Shown one piece after another: positions 1-8,643 of a DNA stretch of 54,545 nt. Origin of the DNA: a bacterium (GTDB lineage: Bacteria; Omnitrophota; Gorgyraeia; Duberdicusellales; 4484-171); assembly GCA_021796115.1 (NCBI GenBank), contig JAJYOP010000009.1, positions 1 through 54,545 on the forward strand. Direction: 5' to 3'. The notes beneath the pieces were generated by a model. That model made no database searches. It was not told the DNA's origin and was given only the letters and a program-made list of their open reading frames with translations. Both the position numbers and the translations under genes were made by a program. Every line of letters starts with the position of its first letter. The first letter of the stretch is position 1.

Positions 1-1
1 G

Positions 2-418
2 AAGCTTATTTTCTGGCACCTTAGGCCGGGTTATCTTGCCGATCAGATTACGCCCACTAAAAAAGCAATTTACCATTTCTTCCGCGACACAGAAGAAGAA
101 GGGGTCGCGGTCATTCTTCTTTCGCTTTCCGATTGGCGCGCCACCAGGGGCCCGCTTACTGACCTTAAAAAAAGAAAAAGGCATGAAAAAATAATGCTCG
201 GCCTGGTTGATACTTATTTTAAAGAGAAAAAGAAAAAACCCTTACCGAAGTTAGTCAACGGTTATGATATAATGCGGAAATTTAATTTAAAGCCATCAGC
301 TTTAGTCGGCGAAATCCTTAAAAAAATTAAAGAGGAGCAGGTTCTCGGTAAAGTAGAAACAAAAGCCGAAGCTTACGAAGTAGCAAAGCGCATAGTGCAG
401 AGTATAAAGAAGAAATGA
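2..418 (+). CDS. CCA tRNA nucleotidyltransferase, HD-domain type (C-terminal part, 5' truncated)
   Basis: The reading frame is open from base 2 to a TGA at 416-418, so the gene starts upstream of the window. The visible 138 residues contain HLRPGYLAD, then FFRD, a hydrophobic stretch ending in LSLSDWRATRGPLT, and LPKLVNGYDIM. This is the conserved tail after the HD domain of bacterial COG0617 nucleotidyltransferases, which add or repair the 3' CCA of tRNA or polyadenylate RNA. The catalytic head is out of view, so the specificity (CC-adding, A-adding or full CCA) cannot be read. A second family member lies at 20073-21344, which suggests divided labour. The ATG at 194 is internal and is not the start. 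Confidence 0.85.
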   Translation, partial: KLIFWHLRPGYLADQITPTKKAIYHFFRDTEEEGVAVILLSLSDWRATRGPLTDLKKRKRHEKIMLGLVDTYFKEKKKKPLPKLVNGYDIMRKFNLKPSALVGEILKKIKEEQVLGKVETKAEAYEVAKRIVQSIKKK

Positions 419-478
419 AAAAATTCCTGTTATCTGTAATCAGTACTCTATGCTCTTTCCAAACGAAGCGAGGAAAAC

Positions 479-1414
479 ATGAAAATCAAAGATACGGAAA
501 TCGTGATAGCTAACGGAGATATTACAGAAAGTTCGGCTGAAGCAATCGTCAATGCTGCAAATAACAAATTTTATATGGGCGGAGGAGTTGCCGGCACAAT
601 AAAACGTAAAGGTGGTAAAGAAATTGAAGACGAAGCCGTAAAGCAAGGCCCGGTTAAGGTTGGCGAAGCTGTAATAACCGGAGCCGGAAAATTAAAGGCA
701 AAATATGTTATTCATGCAGCGACCATGGAAATGGATTTTGTTACCGATGAAGAGATAATCCGTAAAGCCACATATAACACTCTTTTAGCCGCACAAAAAA
801 ATAAAATGACTTCCTTGGCTTTCTGCGCACTTGGCTGCGGGACAGGAGGTTTTCCTTATGAAATTGCTTCAAAAGTAATGGCACAGGAAGTTTTCCGCTA
901 TTTAAAAGAAACAAAAGAGCCTTCGCTTGAAAAAATAGAATTTGTTTTATATTCGGACGAAGCATTTGAAATATTTAAAAAGAATGTTAATGAATATTTG
1001 GATCATCTGCAAAATAAACTTTACGAAGGTCCGTTTCTTACGGTTGATGGAATAATCGCTTACGAAGGAGGAATTGTGCTTATTGAGCGCACTAACCCAC
1101 CTTTAGGCTGGGCGTTTCCCGGGGGCTTTGTCGATTACGGCGAATCTGTTGAGGATGCTGTGAAACGTGAGGTAAAAGAAGAAACCAATCTTGATTTTAA
1201 TGATATAAAACTATTTAGCGTTTCTTCTGATCCAAAAAGAGATATTCGATTTCATACGGTTTCCGTGATCTTTACCGGCAAAGGTAAAGGAAACTTAATA
1301 GCTTCTTCCGATGCTCAAAATGCTAAAGTGTATAAACTTGATGCACTTCCAGAAAAAATCGCTTTTGACCATCGGGCTATAATTGAGGATTACATAAAAA
1401 AGGCCAAAATTTAA
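479..1414 (+). CDS. Macrodomain-Nudix hydrolase fusion, probable ADP-ribose processing enzyme
   Basis: This 311-residue protein has two parts. Residues 1-175 form a macrodomain: GDIT at 13-16, VNAANN at 24-29, GGGVAG at 34-39 and GTGGFP near 121-126 are the ADP-ribose-binding loops. Residues 183-311 form a Nudix domain whose box spans 215-238 (GGFVDYGES, then REVKEE). The WAFPGGFVDYGE context resembles ADP-ribose pyrophosphatases. Known macrodomains bind or remove ADP-ribose or O-acetyl-ADP-ribose, and such Nudix enzymes split ADP-ribose into AMP and ribose 5-phosphate. One chain doing both steps is an inference. The Nudix consensus Gly after EE is replaced (EETNL). The ATG is preceded by GAGGAAAAC. 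No signal peptide is seen, so it is cytoplasmic. Confidence 0.88.
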   Translation: MKIKDTEIVIANGDITESSAEAIVNAANNKFYMGGGVAGTIKRKGGKEIEDEAVKQGPVKVGEAVITGAGKLKAKYVIHAATMEMDFVTDEEIIRKATYNTLLAAQKNKMTSLAFCALGCGTGGFPYEIASKVMAQEVFRYLKETKEPSLEKIEFVLYSDEAFEIFKKNVNEYLDHLQNKLYEGPFLTVDGIIAYEGGIVLIERTNPPLGWAFPGGFVDYGESVEDAVKREVKEETNLDFNDIKLFSVSSDPKRDIRFHTVSVIFTGKGKGNLIASSDAQNAKVYKLDALPEKIAFDHRAIIEDYIKKAKI

Positions 1415-1477
1415 AACTAAGTTCATGGGTTACGTTAATCGGTTAGAGGTTACGCAGCTCGTCACGGTTGCGTTTTA

Positions 1478-1493
1478 CGTCATACGTATGACG
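1478..1493. repeat. Perfect 16-bp palindrome inside a foldback intergenic segment
   Basis: CGTCATACGTATGACG reads the same on both strands. It lies in the 130-bp gap before recG, nested between GGTTGCG-type arms (about 1466-1477 and 1523-1535) that are also roughly complementary, so the whole gap can fold. No T-tract follows. Its function is unknown. Confidence 0.7.
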
Positions 1494-1544
1494 ATAGACG
1501 ATACGAGTTGCGCAGTCGCAACCGTAACGCAACCATAGAATGAT

Positions 1545-3626
1545 ATGCCCTATACCGAATCCATACGCTATCTAAAGGGAGTCGGCCCTAAAAAGGAAGA
1601 AGTATTTAAAAGGATAGGTGTTTCAACTATCGCCGATCTTTTAAGATACTTTCCTTTCCGTTATGAAGACCGCAGGAACGTCAAAAAAATACAAGATTTA
1701 AAGGAAGATGAATTTGCAGTCATAAAAGGTAAAGTCGTTGCCCGCCGCCTTAAAAAAATTCCCTATTATGTTAAGGCAACACGCGTAAGAGATATCCTGG
1801 AAATTGCCGTTAGTGATAGAAGCGGAATTTTACTTTGCACCTGGTTTAACCAGGGATATCTGTATGACAGTATCCAGCCAGATGGCACTGTGATTATCTA
1901 TGGTAAACCAAAAAAATATGAAGGCAAAATGAAAATGATTGCTCCTGAATTTGAGACCTTTGAGGAAGACAATGAGTCGCTAAATCTTGGAAGGATAGTA
2001 AGTATTTATCCGACAACGCGTTCGCTTACCCAAAGGTTTATCCGAAAGACCGTTTCCGCAGCATTTGGTGCGGCAAAAACAAAGCTGGTAGATCCGTTGC
2101 CGTTTGATATCAGAGATAAAAAGAATTTACCCAATATCGTAAAAAGCATGGAAGGTATGCATTTTCCGCTTTCTTTTGAGGATGCTCGGCTTGCGCGAGA
2201 AAGATTTATTTTCGAAGAATTGTTTTTTTCACAAATTTTAGTTTATCTCAGGAAAGCCAAACATCGGATGCAAAAAAGTATAGTTTTAAAAGTAAGCGAA
2301 CAACTTATCAGTAAGTTAAAATCTAATCTTAATTTCAGTTTAACTGCTTCGCAAAACACAGTATTAAGGGAAATTCTGGCTGACCTCGAAAAACCCTATC
2401 CCATGCACAGGTTATTGCAGGGTGATGTTGGCTGCGGCAAGACCGTGGTTTCAGCTTTTGCTTTTGGAGTCTGTGTAAGTTGTGGTTATCAGGCTGCATT
2501 TATGGTGCCGACAGAAATCCTTGCTTATCAGCATAAGGAAACTTTTGAAAAGTTCTTTAATGGCCTTGGCTATAGGATAGAGGTGCTTGTTTCTTCACTT
2601 TCCGCTAAAGAAATTGAAAAAATCCATAAAGATTTGAAAGAAGGGTTGATTGATATTATTGTCGGCACCCATGCGCTTATTGAAGCGAAGTTGGAATTCA
2701 AAAATCTTGCTTTTACCGCAATAGATGAACAACATAAGTTCGGTGTGGCCCAGAGAGCACTTCTTCCGCAAAAAGGAAATAATCCGCATTATCTAGTCAT
2801 GAGTGCAACGCCGATACCGCGTAGCCTTGCGCTTTCGCTCTATGGAGATTTAGACCTTTCGATAATAAAAGACCTGCCTCAAGGAAGAATTATACCAAAA
2901 ACTATTTGGATCAAAGAAGAGAAAAGAAGTTGGGCCTATGATTTTATGAAAACTAAATTAAAAGAAGGCCGTCAAGGTTACATAATTTATCCAGTGATTG
3001 AGGAAAGCGAAGATGAAGACTTGAAATCCCTTGAACTAATGAGTAAAGAACTTAAAAAAGAATTCGTGCCATATCAAACCGCAATATTTCACGGAAAACT
3101 TAAATCGGAAGAGAAACTTACTGTGATAAAAAAATTCCAGCAGAAAGAGATAAATTTGTTAATTTCAACAACAGTTATTGAGGTGGGTGTTAATATTGAG
3201 AATGCCACCGTTATGCTCGTAGAAAATCCCGAAAGGTTTGGTCTAGCGCAGTTGCACCAGCTGCGCGGAAGGATCCAGCGTGCAAACTTTGAGCCAACGT
3301 TTATTATTTTAAGTAAAGACGAGCTTCCCGAAGATGTCACGGTCCGGCTCAAGGCAATTGAAGCTTCAAGCGACGGTTTTAAAATTGCGGAAGAAGATTT
3401 AAACTTAAGAGGGCCGGGAGACTTTTTTGGCCATATGCAGCATGGCCTGCCGGATTTAAAAATTGCAAATCCTTTAAGAGATTTGGAAATACTCAAAGAA
3501 GCTAGAAGCTTTGCTTATAATGTCATAAAAGAGGATCCCTATCTTGAAAAGAAAAATCATAAACCAATAAGGGATCATCTTGATTTCTGGTTCGATACGA
3601 ATACGGATTTAGCGTTAAGTAAATAA
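1545..3626 (+). CDS. recG: ATP-dependent DNA helicase RecG
   Basis: RecG remodels stalled forks and Holliday junctions in recombinational repair. At 693 residues it has about the normal length. An N-terminal wedge/OB region (to about 250) opens with YLKGVGPKK and DLLRYFPFRYEDR. The helicase core has Walker A GDVGCGKT (293-300), the RecG-type DEQH box (394-397), SATPIPR (420-426) and motif VI QLRGRIQR (572-579). The conserved motif VI arginines are kept, although the usual GRVGR is GRIQR here. The C-terminal GPGDFFG region is present. The ATG at 1545 lacks a clear Shine-Dalgarno, and the gap upstream is a foldback repeat. rsmD follows after 2 bp, so the two are probably co-transcribed. Confidence 0.97.
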   Translation: MPYTESIRYLKGVGPKKEEVFKRIGVSTIADLLRYFPFRYEDRRNVKKIQDLKEDEFAVIKGKVVARRLKKIPYYVKATRVRDILEIAVSDRSGILLCTWFNQGYLYDSIQPDGTVIIYGKPKKYEGKMKMIAPEFETFEEDNESLNLGRIVSIYPTTRSLTQRFIRKTVSAAFGAAKTKLVDPLPFDIRDKKNLPNIVKSMEGMHFPLSFEDARLARERFIFEELFFSQILVYLRKAKHRMQKSIVLKVSEQLISKLKSNLNFSLTASQNTVLREILADLEKPYPMHRLLQGDVGCGKTVVSAFAFGVCVSCGYQAAFMVPTEILAYQHKETFEKFFNGLGYRIEVLVSSLSAKEIEKIHKDLKEGLIDIIVGTHALIEAKLEFKNLAFTAIDEQHKFGVAQRALLPQKGNNPHYLVMSATPIPRSLALSLYGDLDLSIIKDLPQGRIIPKTIWIKEEKRSWAYDFMKTKLKEGRQGYIIYPVIEESEDEDLKSLELMSKELKKEFVPYQTAIFHGKLKSEEKLTVIKKFQQKEINLLISTTVIEVGVNIENATVMLVENPERFGLAQLHQLRGRIQRANFEPTFIILSKDELPEDVTVRLKAIEASSDGFKIAEEDLNLRGPGDFFGHMQHGLPDLKIANPLRDLEILKEARSFAYNVIKEDPYLEKKNHKPIRDHLDFWFDTNTDLALSK

Positions 3627-3628
3627 AT

Positions 3629-4180
3629 ATGAGAATATTACAAGGCAGCTTAAAAGGAAGACAGATCAAGGTACCCAAGAATATAAGACCAGTAGCTAAT
3701 ATCGTAAAAAAAGCCTGCTTTGACATCATGCGTGGCGAAATCGAGGATAAAAGAATCTTAGAACTTTTTGCCGGGAGCGGCGCTCTGGGTATAGAGTCAA
3801 TTTCTCAAGGAGCAAAAGAGGCGGTATTTGTAGACTCCGAACGAGAGTCAATTAAAGCGATAAATATCAATTTGGCTAGCCTGGGATTATCCCAAAATAC
3901 CAGGGTTTACCTGAAGGATACTCTAAGCGCGATAAAAGATTTCTCAGTTTACCGGGAGGTTTTTGACATTATCTTTTTGGACCCTCCGTATTATGAAGGA
4001 ATGCTTAAGAGTTCCTTGCAAAATCTGGAGGAATATGATATATTAACCACTCATGGCTACCTTATCTGTTTTTGCTATGTTAAAGATGAGTATGTAACCG
4101 AAAGCAGTAAATTCTCTATTGCTGTTGAGAAAAAATACGGCCAAACCCTGCTTTTAATATATAAGAAAAAGGGCGGTTGA
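3629..4180 (+). CDS. rsmD: 16S rRNA (guanine966-N2)-methyltransferase RsmD
   Basis: RsmD methylates G966 of 16S rRNA during 30S assembly using S-adenosylmethionine. The 183-residue protein has the MRILQGSLKGR start typical of the family, a SAM-binding loop ELFAGSGALG (45-54) and the amino-methyltransferase DPPY motif (118-121). The usual RPT..VREALFN helix is altered to RPVANIVKKACFD. It starts 2 bp after recG and is followed by coaD; rsmD-coaD is a very common bacterial pair. The stop codon touches the alternative TTG start of coaD. Confidence 0.95.
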   Translation: MRILQGSLKGRQIKVPKNIRPVANIVKKACFDIMRGEIEDKRILELFAGSGALGIESISQGAKEAVFVDSERESIKAININLASLGLSQNTRVYLKDTLSAIKDFSVYREVFDIIFLDPPYYEGMLKSSLQNLEEYDILTTHGYLICFCYVKDEYVTESSKFSIAVEKKYGQTLLLIYKKKGG

Positions 4181-4185
4181 ATCCA

Positions 4186-4662
4186 GTGAAAATAGCGATT
4201 TATCCAGGGACTTTTGACCCGATTACTAACGGGCATATTGATATCGTTAAACGCGCAGCCTATATCTTTAAAGATATAATTGTGGCGGTGGCAAAAAACC
4301 CTTCAAAAAATACGTTTTTTACCTATGCCGAGCGCTTAAAAATGGTAAAAGAAGTGACCAGGGGTATCAAAGGGGTAAGCGTTGAAGGTTTTGACGGCCT
4401 GGTTGTAGACTATGCCAGAAAGAAAAAAGCCAGGGTTATAGTAAGGGGGTTACGGATGATATCCGATTTTGAATATGAGTTTCAAATGGCCTTAACCAAC
4501 CGCAGCCTGGCTTCCGATATTGAAACTATTTTTCTTATGCCTCATCCTTATTATTCATATATATCATCTCGCCTGATAAAAGAAGCCGCATCCCTTGGAG
4601 CGGATTTGAAACAGTTTTTACCCGCGATAGTCCTGAAAGAATTAAAGAAAATACAAAAATAA
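4186..4662 (+). CDS. coaD: Phosphopantetheine adenylyltransferase
   Basis: This enzyme transfers AMP to 4'-phosphopantetheine in coenzyme A synthesis. I choose the GTG at 4186 (158 residues) because it gives the family-typical MKIAIYPGTFDP opening and has AAGGGCGG about 10 bases upstream. A TTG at 4177 would add three residues and overlap rsmD. Motifs are the nucleotidyltransferase TFDPITNGH (9-17), VRGLR (86-90) and ISSRL (126-130). The length is normal for the family. CoA supplies the prosthetic arm for the acyl carrier protein encoded at 9434-9670, so the neighbourhood fits lipid synthesis. Confidence 0.96.
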   Translation: MKIAIYPGTFDPITNGHIDIVKRAAYIFKDIIVAVAKNPSKNTFFTYAERLKMVKEVTRGIKGVSVEGFDGLVVDYARKKKARVIVRGLRMISDFEYEFQMALTNRSLASDIETIFLMPHPYYSYISSRLIKEAASLGADLKQFLPAIVLKELKKIQK

Positions 4663-4778
4663 AAAAATAATATGAACCCCGCCCTTCCAAAGCAAAGTGT
4701 GTTTATATGTAAAAATATAACAGGTTTATAACAAAAAAAAAGTTTGCTAGAAAAATGTTTTAAAATAGGAAGGGTGGA

Positions 4779-5186
4779 GTGAAGATAGAAGTAGAAAAAA
4801 TAAAAGAGGAAGAAATAGAATTAACAGAAAGCGTCAAAGTCGCCGAGTGGAATTTAGACAGTTTTGATATAAAATTCATTGACAATATCGAGCTTGATTG
4901 TAAATTTAAACGTGTGGGCAGGGAAATTATGGTTGATGTTTGCGTGGTTACGCATCGCATGATTACCTGTTCCCGTTGTCTGAAAGAGGCGAAGCACACC
5001 TTAAAGCAGAATTTTACTCTTTTGTATAACATAAATGAATTGGGAAATTATCTTGATTTAAACAAAGGCATAAGAGAAGAAATTCTTCTTAATTTTCCGA
5101 TGAAAGTTTTATGTTGTCCGGACTGCAAGGGCATTTGCAATGGTTGTAATGCGAATTTGAATATCGAAAAATGCAAGTGTAAATGA
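4779..5186 (+). CDS. DUF177 (YceD-like) protein with cysteine clusters
   Basis: This is a 135-residue protein starting at GTG 4779, preceded by AGGAAGGG. Its place directly before rpmF, and its TCSRCLKEA segment (C64, C67) followed by a second cluster (C112, C113, C116, C120, C123), match the DUF177 family, which is linked to 23S rRNA/50S accumulation in bacteria and chloroplasts. The cysteines suggest a bound zinc, which is an inference. DUF177-rpmF-plsX-fab is a conserved order. The 116 bp upstream is AT-rich and contains TAAAAT at 4761, but I find no convincing -35. Confidence 0.85.
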   Translation: MKIEVEKIKEEEIELTESVKVAEWNLDSFDIKFIDNIELDCKFKRVGREIMVDVCVVTHRMITCSRCLKEAKHTLKQNFTLLYNINELGNYLDLNKGIREEILLNFPMKVLCCPDCKGICNGCNANLNIEKCKCK

Positions 5187-5247
5187 GGCCAACATTTTTC
5201 CAAGCCAAAAGCGAAGGGAAAATGATGTGTTCATTAAGGAGGTTCTG

Positions 5248-5451
5248 ATGGCTTTACCAAAAAGAAAACATTCGATATCACGTACCAGAAAAAAATTGAC
5301 CCACAATAAGCTTATAGCACCGCAGCTTGTTGAATGCAAGGAGTGCCGTAAACTTAAGCCAACACACATGGTTTGTCCATTCTGTGGTTATTATGCTGGA
5401 CGAGAAATCGTTAAAATTGAACTGAAAGAAAAAAATAAGGAGCAGAAATGA
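5248..5451 (+). CDS. rpmF: 50S ribosomal protein L32
   Basis: L32 is a small zinc-binding protein of the large ribosomal subunit. The ATG at 5248 is preceded by a strong AAGGAGG (5236-5242) and gives MALPKRKHS, the classic L32 start; an upstream ATG at 5227 would add a non-homologous tail. The 67 residues carry CKEC (30-33) and CPFC (43-46), a complete four-cysteine zinc site. The stop overlaps the plsX start by four bases (ATGA), implying translational coupling. Confidence 0.97.
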   Translation: MALPKRKHSISRTRKKLTHNKLIAPQLVECKECRKLKPTHMVCPFCGYYAGREIVKIELKEKNKEQK

Positions 5452-6479
5452 GTTGCAGGATAGGCATCGACATATCCGGCGGTGACCATGCCCCTGAAGA
5501 AATTTTCAAAGGCGCGGTTCTTGCGAAAAAAGAATACAACGAAGAAATTATTCTTATCGGCGTAAAGGAGGAGATTGAAGCGCAGGCACGCAAAAACAAA
5601 GTTAATTTAAAAGATTTCGAAATCATGCATGCCCCGGAAAAAATCGATATGGGAGAAGCTCCGGCAACTTCTGTACGCAGGAAAAAGAATTCCTCGATAG
5701 TTATCGGCGCGCAGATGTTAAAAGAAAGAAAGATTGATGCGTTTGTTTCTTGCGGAAATACCGGAGCAGCAACGGCTGCGGCAACTCTAATTATCGGTTT
5801 AATTGAAGGAATTGAGCGGCCTGGTATCGGTATAGCCATTCCGACAAGAGAAGGCGTTTCCTTGATCATCGATGTCGGTGCCAATGTCGACCCAAAGCCT
5901 TTGCATCTTTTCCAATACGGAATAATGGGCTCTGTCTATTGTGAGCTTGTCTTTAACAAGCAAAGCCCGACAGTCGGTCTGCTTAATATCGGAGAAGAAG
6001 AGACCAAGGGTTCTGATTTTGTGAAATATGTGCACAAACTTTTTGCCGCGTCCTCTCTTAATTTTAAAGGGAACCTTGAGGCAAAGCATATGTTTTCCGG
6101 GCAATGCGATTGCATAGTTGCGGATGGATTTGTCGGGAATGTTGCGCTAAAAGTTACCGAAGGCTGCGCAGAAACCATGGGTAAATTTCTTTTTGATACC
6201 ATAATGAAAGACCCCCTCGGGCTTTTGGGCCTGCTACTTATTAAGAGAAGCCTGCGTAAATTTAAAAGGGTACTTGATTACGCCGAATATGGCGGAGCGC
6301 CGCTCCTTGGGGTTGACGGCGTTGTGATTATCGGCCATGGCCGCTCAAATGCTTATGCCGTCAAGAATGCAATCAGGGTAGCGATACACGAAGTCAAATA
6401 TGACCTCAATGTTAAGATAAAAAAGAGAGTTGACGAGATTTATCAAAACGAAGATTTTAAAAGACTGCTCACTGTTTGA
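5448..6479 (+). CDS. plsX: Phosphate acyltransferase PlsX
   Basis: PlsX converts acyl-ACP to acyl-phosphate, the first committed step of the PlsX/PlsY route to membrane phospholipids, working at the inner face of the membrane. The 343-residue protein begins IGIDISGGDHAP (family: DAMGGDhAP; here SGGDHAP), continues with SCGNTGA, and ends with a GVDGVVIIGHGRSN segment typical of the family. It overlaps rpmF by 4 bp. An 84-bp gap with a hairpin separates it from fabH. Confidence 0.96.
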   Translation: MSCRIGIDISGGDHAPEEIFKGAVLAKKEYNEEIILIGVKEEIEAQARKNKVNLKDFEIMHAPEKIDMGEAPATSVRRKKNSSIVIGAQMLKERKIDAFVSCGNTGAATAAATLIIGLIEGIERPGIGIAIPTREGVSLIIDVGANVDPKPLHLFQYGIMGSVYCELVFNKQSPTVGLLNIGEEETKGSDFVKYVHKLFAASSLNFKGNLEAKHMFSGQCDCIVADGFVGNVALKVTEGCAETMGKFLFDTIMKDPLGLLGLLLIKRSLRKFKRVLDYAEYGGAPLLGVDGVVIIGHGRSNAYAVKNAIRVAIHEVKYDLNVKIKKRVDEIYQNEDFKRLLTV

Positions 6480-6498
6480 TAGTCTGCAGTCGACAATT

Positions 6499-6530
6499 GA
6501 TAGCCCACAGTTTTAAATCTGTGGACTATC
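6499..6530. repeat. Hairpin between plsX and fabH
   Basis: Arms 6499-6510 (GATAGCCCACAG) and 6519-6530 (CTGTGGACTATC) pair at 11 of 12 positions with an 8-base loop. No T-run follows, so it does not look like an intrinsic terminator. It could attenuate or stabilise a plsX-fabH transcript. Confidence 0.6.
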
Positions 6531-6563
6531 GGCTATGGACTAAAATAAGGGAGTTAAATACAA

Positions 6564-7538
6564 TTGGCTAAAATCATTGGAATTGGAAAATACGTCCCTG
6601 AAAAGGTATTGACAAATTTTGATCTGGAAAAAATAGTCGATACATCTGACGAATGGATTACTACTCGTACGGGTATTAAAGAGCGGCGTATTGCACCGAA
6701 AAATACAGGCGCTTCCGTACTTGCCTATGAAGCTTCGAAAATCGCCCTGAAAAGATCCGGGCTTAAAGCAAGCGATATCGATTTGATAGTTGTCGCAACC
6801 ATTACCGGCGACACCCCCTTTCCTTCAACAGCCTGTTTTCTTCAAAACCATCTAAAAGCTGCCAATGCCGCTTGTTTTGATGTTTCTGCTGCCTGTGCTG
6901 GCTTTGTTTACGGTCTTGCTGCCGGCTGGCAATTTATAAAAGGCGGATTGTATAAAAATGTTTTGGTCGTCGGCAGCGAAGTATTATCTTCGATAACCGA
7001 TTGGAAAGACAGGTCTACTTGCGTTTTATTTGGCGATGGCGCCGGAGCCGTGATTTTAACCGCAAGCAAAAAAGATAGCATTTTAAGCGCTTATCTTGGT
7101 TCTGACGGTAGTGAATCGGAAATTTTAATGGTTCCTGCCGGAGGTTCACGCTTGCCCGCTTCAGAAGAAACCGTAAAAAACCGCCTTCATTTTATGAAGA
7201 TGAAAGGCAATGAATTATTCCGAATTGCCGTGCGTGTTATGGTCCAAGCGGCTGGAAAAGCGATTAAAGGCGCAGGGCTTGAATTTTCCGATGTCGATTT
7301 GTTCGTGCCTCATCAGGCCAACGAACGCATTATTTCTGCGGTGAGTGAGCGCATCGGCATTCCCCGCGAAAAAATCTACATAAACATTTCACGTTACGGA
7401 AATATGTCTTCGGCTTCAAGTGCTGTTGCTCTTTGTGAAGCTTACGAGGAAAAAAAAATAAAAAAAGACGATATTGTTGTCCTTGATGTCTTCGGCGGCG
7501 GACTTGTATGGGGGAGTATGGTTATTAAATGGGCGTAG
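6564..7538 (+). CDS. fabH: 3-oxoacyl-ACP synthase III (KAS III)
   Basis: FabH condenses acetyl-CoA with malonyl-ACP to start fatty-acid synthesis. The start is TTG at 6564, with AAGGGAG (6548-6554) upstream and the family N-terminus MAKIIGIGKYVPEK. The 324 residues hold the full Cys-His-Asn triad: C111 in SAACAGF, H250 in VPHQAN and N280 in RYGNMSSAS. The length is normal. It lies in the plsX-fabHDG-acpP-fabF order found in many bacteria. Confidence 0.97.
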   Translation: MAKIIGIGKYVPEKVLTNFDLEKIVDTSDEWITTRTGIKERRIAPKNTGASVLAYEASKIALKRSGLKASDIDLIVVATITGDTPFPSTACFLQNHLKAANAACFDVSAACAGFVYGLAAGWQFIKGGLYKNVLVVGSEVLSSITDWKDRSTCVLFGDGAGAVILTASKKDSILSAYLGSDGSESEILMVPAGGSRLPASEETVKNRLHFMKMKGNELFRIAVRVMVQAAGKAIKGAGLEFSDVDLFVPHQANERIISAVSERIGIPREKIYINISRYGNMSSASSAVALCEAYEEKKIKKDDIVVLDVFGGGLVWGSMVIKWA

Positions 7539-7592
7539 CGCGAATTAACACTCGAAACCATATAGGTAAATTAGTTCAATCCCTCGCAGGAA

Positions 7593-7614
7593 TCCCCGGG
7601 CTTTAGTCCAGGGA
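7593..7614. repeat. REP-like hairpin with GGGCTTTAG core
   Basis: TCCCCGGGCTTTAGTCCAGGGA in the fabH-fabD gap folds as an imperfect hairpin. The GGGCTTTAG core recurs at 18483 and 51340, and related short palindromes occur at 12804 and 24351, so it appears to belong to a dispersed family. Confidence 0.5.
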
Positions 7615-7666
7615 AGCTTCACTAGCTCAACCAATTCAACTAAAAGCTTTTTAACTTGCTATTAAT

Positions 7667-8563
7667 ATGAATGCAATTATCTTTCCAGGACAAGGTTCGC
7701 AATATCAAGGTATGGGCAAAAGCCTTTACGATAATTTTGCCGAAGCCCGAGATTTTTTTTCTTACATCGATAAATGCGCCGGATTTTCCATATCCGGCAT
7801 GTGTTTCGAGGGTAAACCTGAAGAGCTGAAACGCACTTATTACCAGCAGATGGCAATTCTTGAGGTTTCGCTGGTAAGCTATGAAATTTTTAAAACTAAA
7901 AAGATAAAATTTAATTTCCTCTCCGGTTTAAGTCTTGGTGAATATACCTGTTTATATCCTGCCGGTGTGCTGGATTTGAAAAACCTTATTCATCTTGTTA
8001 AGGAAAGAGCCACTGCCATGGAAGATGCGTCTGTGGCTAATCCTTCTGTAATGTTTGCGGTTTTGGGGCTTGATAAAGAGACACTAAAAACATTAGCAAA
8101 CGATAACGGTTTTTACGTGGCCAATCTTAATTCAAGCCAGCAAATCGCAGTTTCATTGGCGAAAGATAACCGCCAAAAAGTAAAAGAGTTCTTAGAAAGT
8201 AAAGGTGCCAAAGTGATTGAGCTTGATGTTGGAGGCGGATTCCATTCCAGGTTTATGGAGCCGGCCAAAAAACACCTGGCAAAGGTCCTGGAAACCATTC
8301 AATTCAATAATGCAAATATACCTATAATCAGCAATTTTACCGCCAAGGCTCACACTGATAGTTCAGAAATAAAAAGAAATCTTCTTGAGCAATTAACTTC
8401 AACGGTCCTTTGGAGCGATTGCGTGCAATTAATGGCAAACCACAAAGTCGATACATTTTTTGAAGTCGGGCCTTCAAAGGTATTACGCGGTTTAATCCGA
8501 AAAATAAACCCGGTACTCAAAGTTATTAATATAGAAAAAAAAGAGGATTTGGATAGCGTATAG
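7667..8563 (+). CDS. fabD: Malonyl-CoA:ACP transacylase
   Basis: FabD moves malonyl groups from CoA to acyl carrier protein for chain elongation. In 298 residues it shows the GQGSQ oxyanion loop (8-12), the nucleophile motif GLSLGE (87-92, Ser89), Arg114 that binds the malonyl carboxylate, and His193 in GGGFHSRFM. The usual GHSLGE has Leu in place of His, a natural variant position beside the nucleophile. No obvious Shine-Dalgarno precedes the ATG. The gap before it (7539-7666) carries a REP-like hairpin. Confidence 0.96.
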   Translation: MNAIIFPGQGSQYQGMGKSLYDNFAEARDFFSYIDKCAGFSISGMCFEGKPEELKRTYYQQMAILEVSLVSYEIFKTKKIKFNFLSGLSLGEYTCLYPAGVLDLKNLIHLVKERATAMEDASVANPSVMFAVLGLDKETLKTLANDNGFYVANLNSSQQIAVSLAKDNRQKVKEFLESKGAKVIELDVGGGFHSRFMEPAKKHLAKVLETIQFNNANIPIISNFTAKAHTDSSEIKRNLLEQLTSTVLWSDCVQLMANHKVDTFFEVGPSKVLRGLIRKINPVLKVINIEKKEDLDSV

Positions 8564-8643
8564 CTGGTAGCGTTCAACGTATAGGTAAATTGAAACTATT
8601 ATTCTATCCGCTAAACGCTATACGCTAATACACGGAGGTAAAT

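Noticed and set aside
5411-5884. 157-residue minus-strand frame opposite plsX
   Set aside because: Low-complexity product lacking motifs; the + strand carries a clear PlsX.
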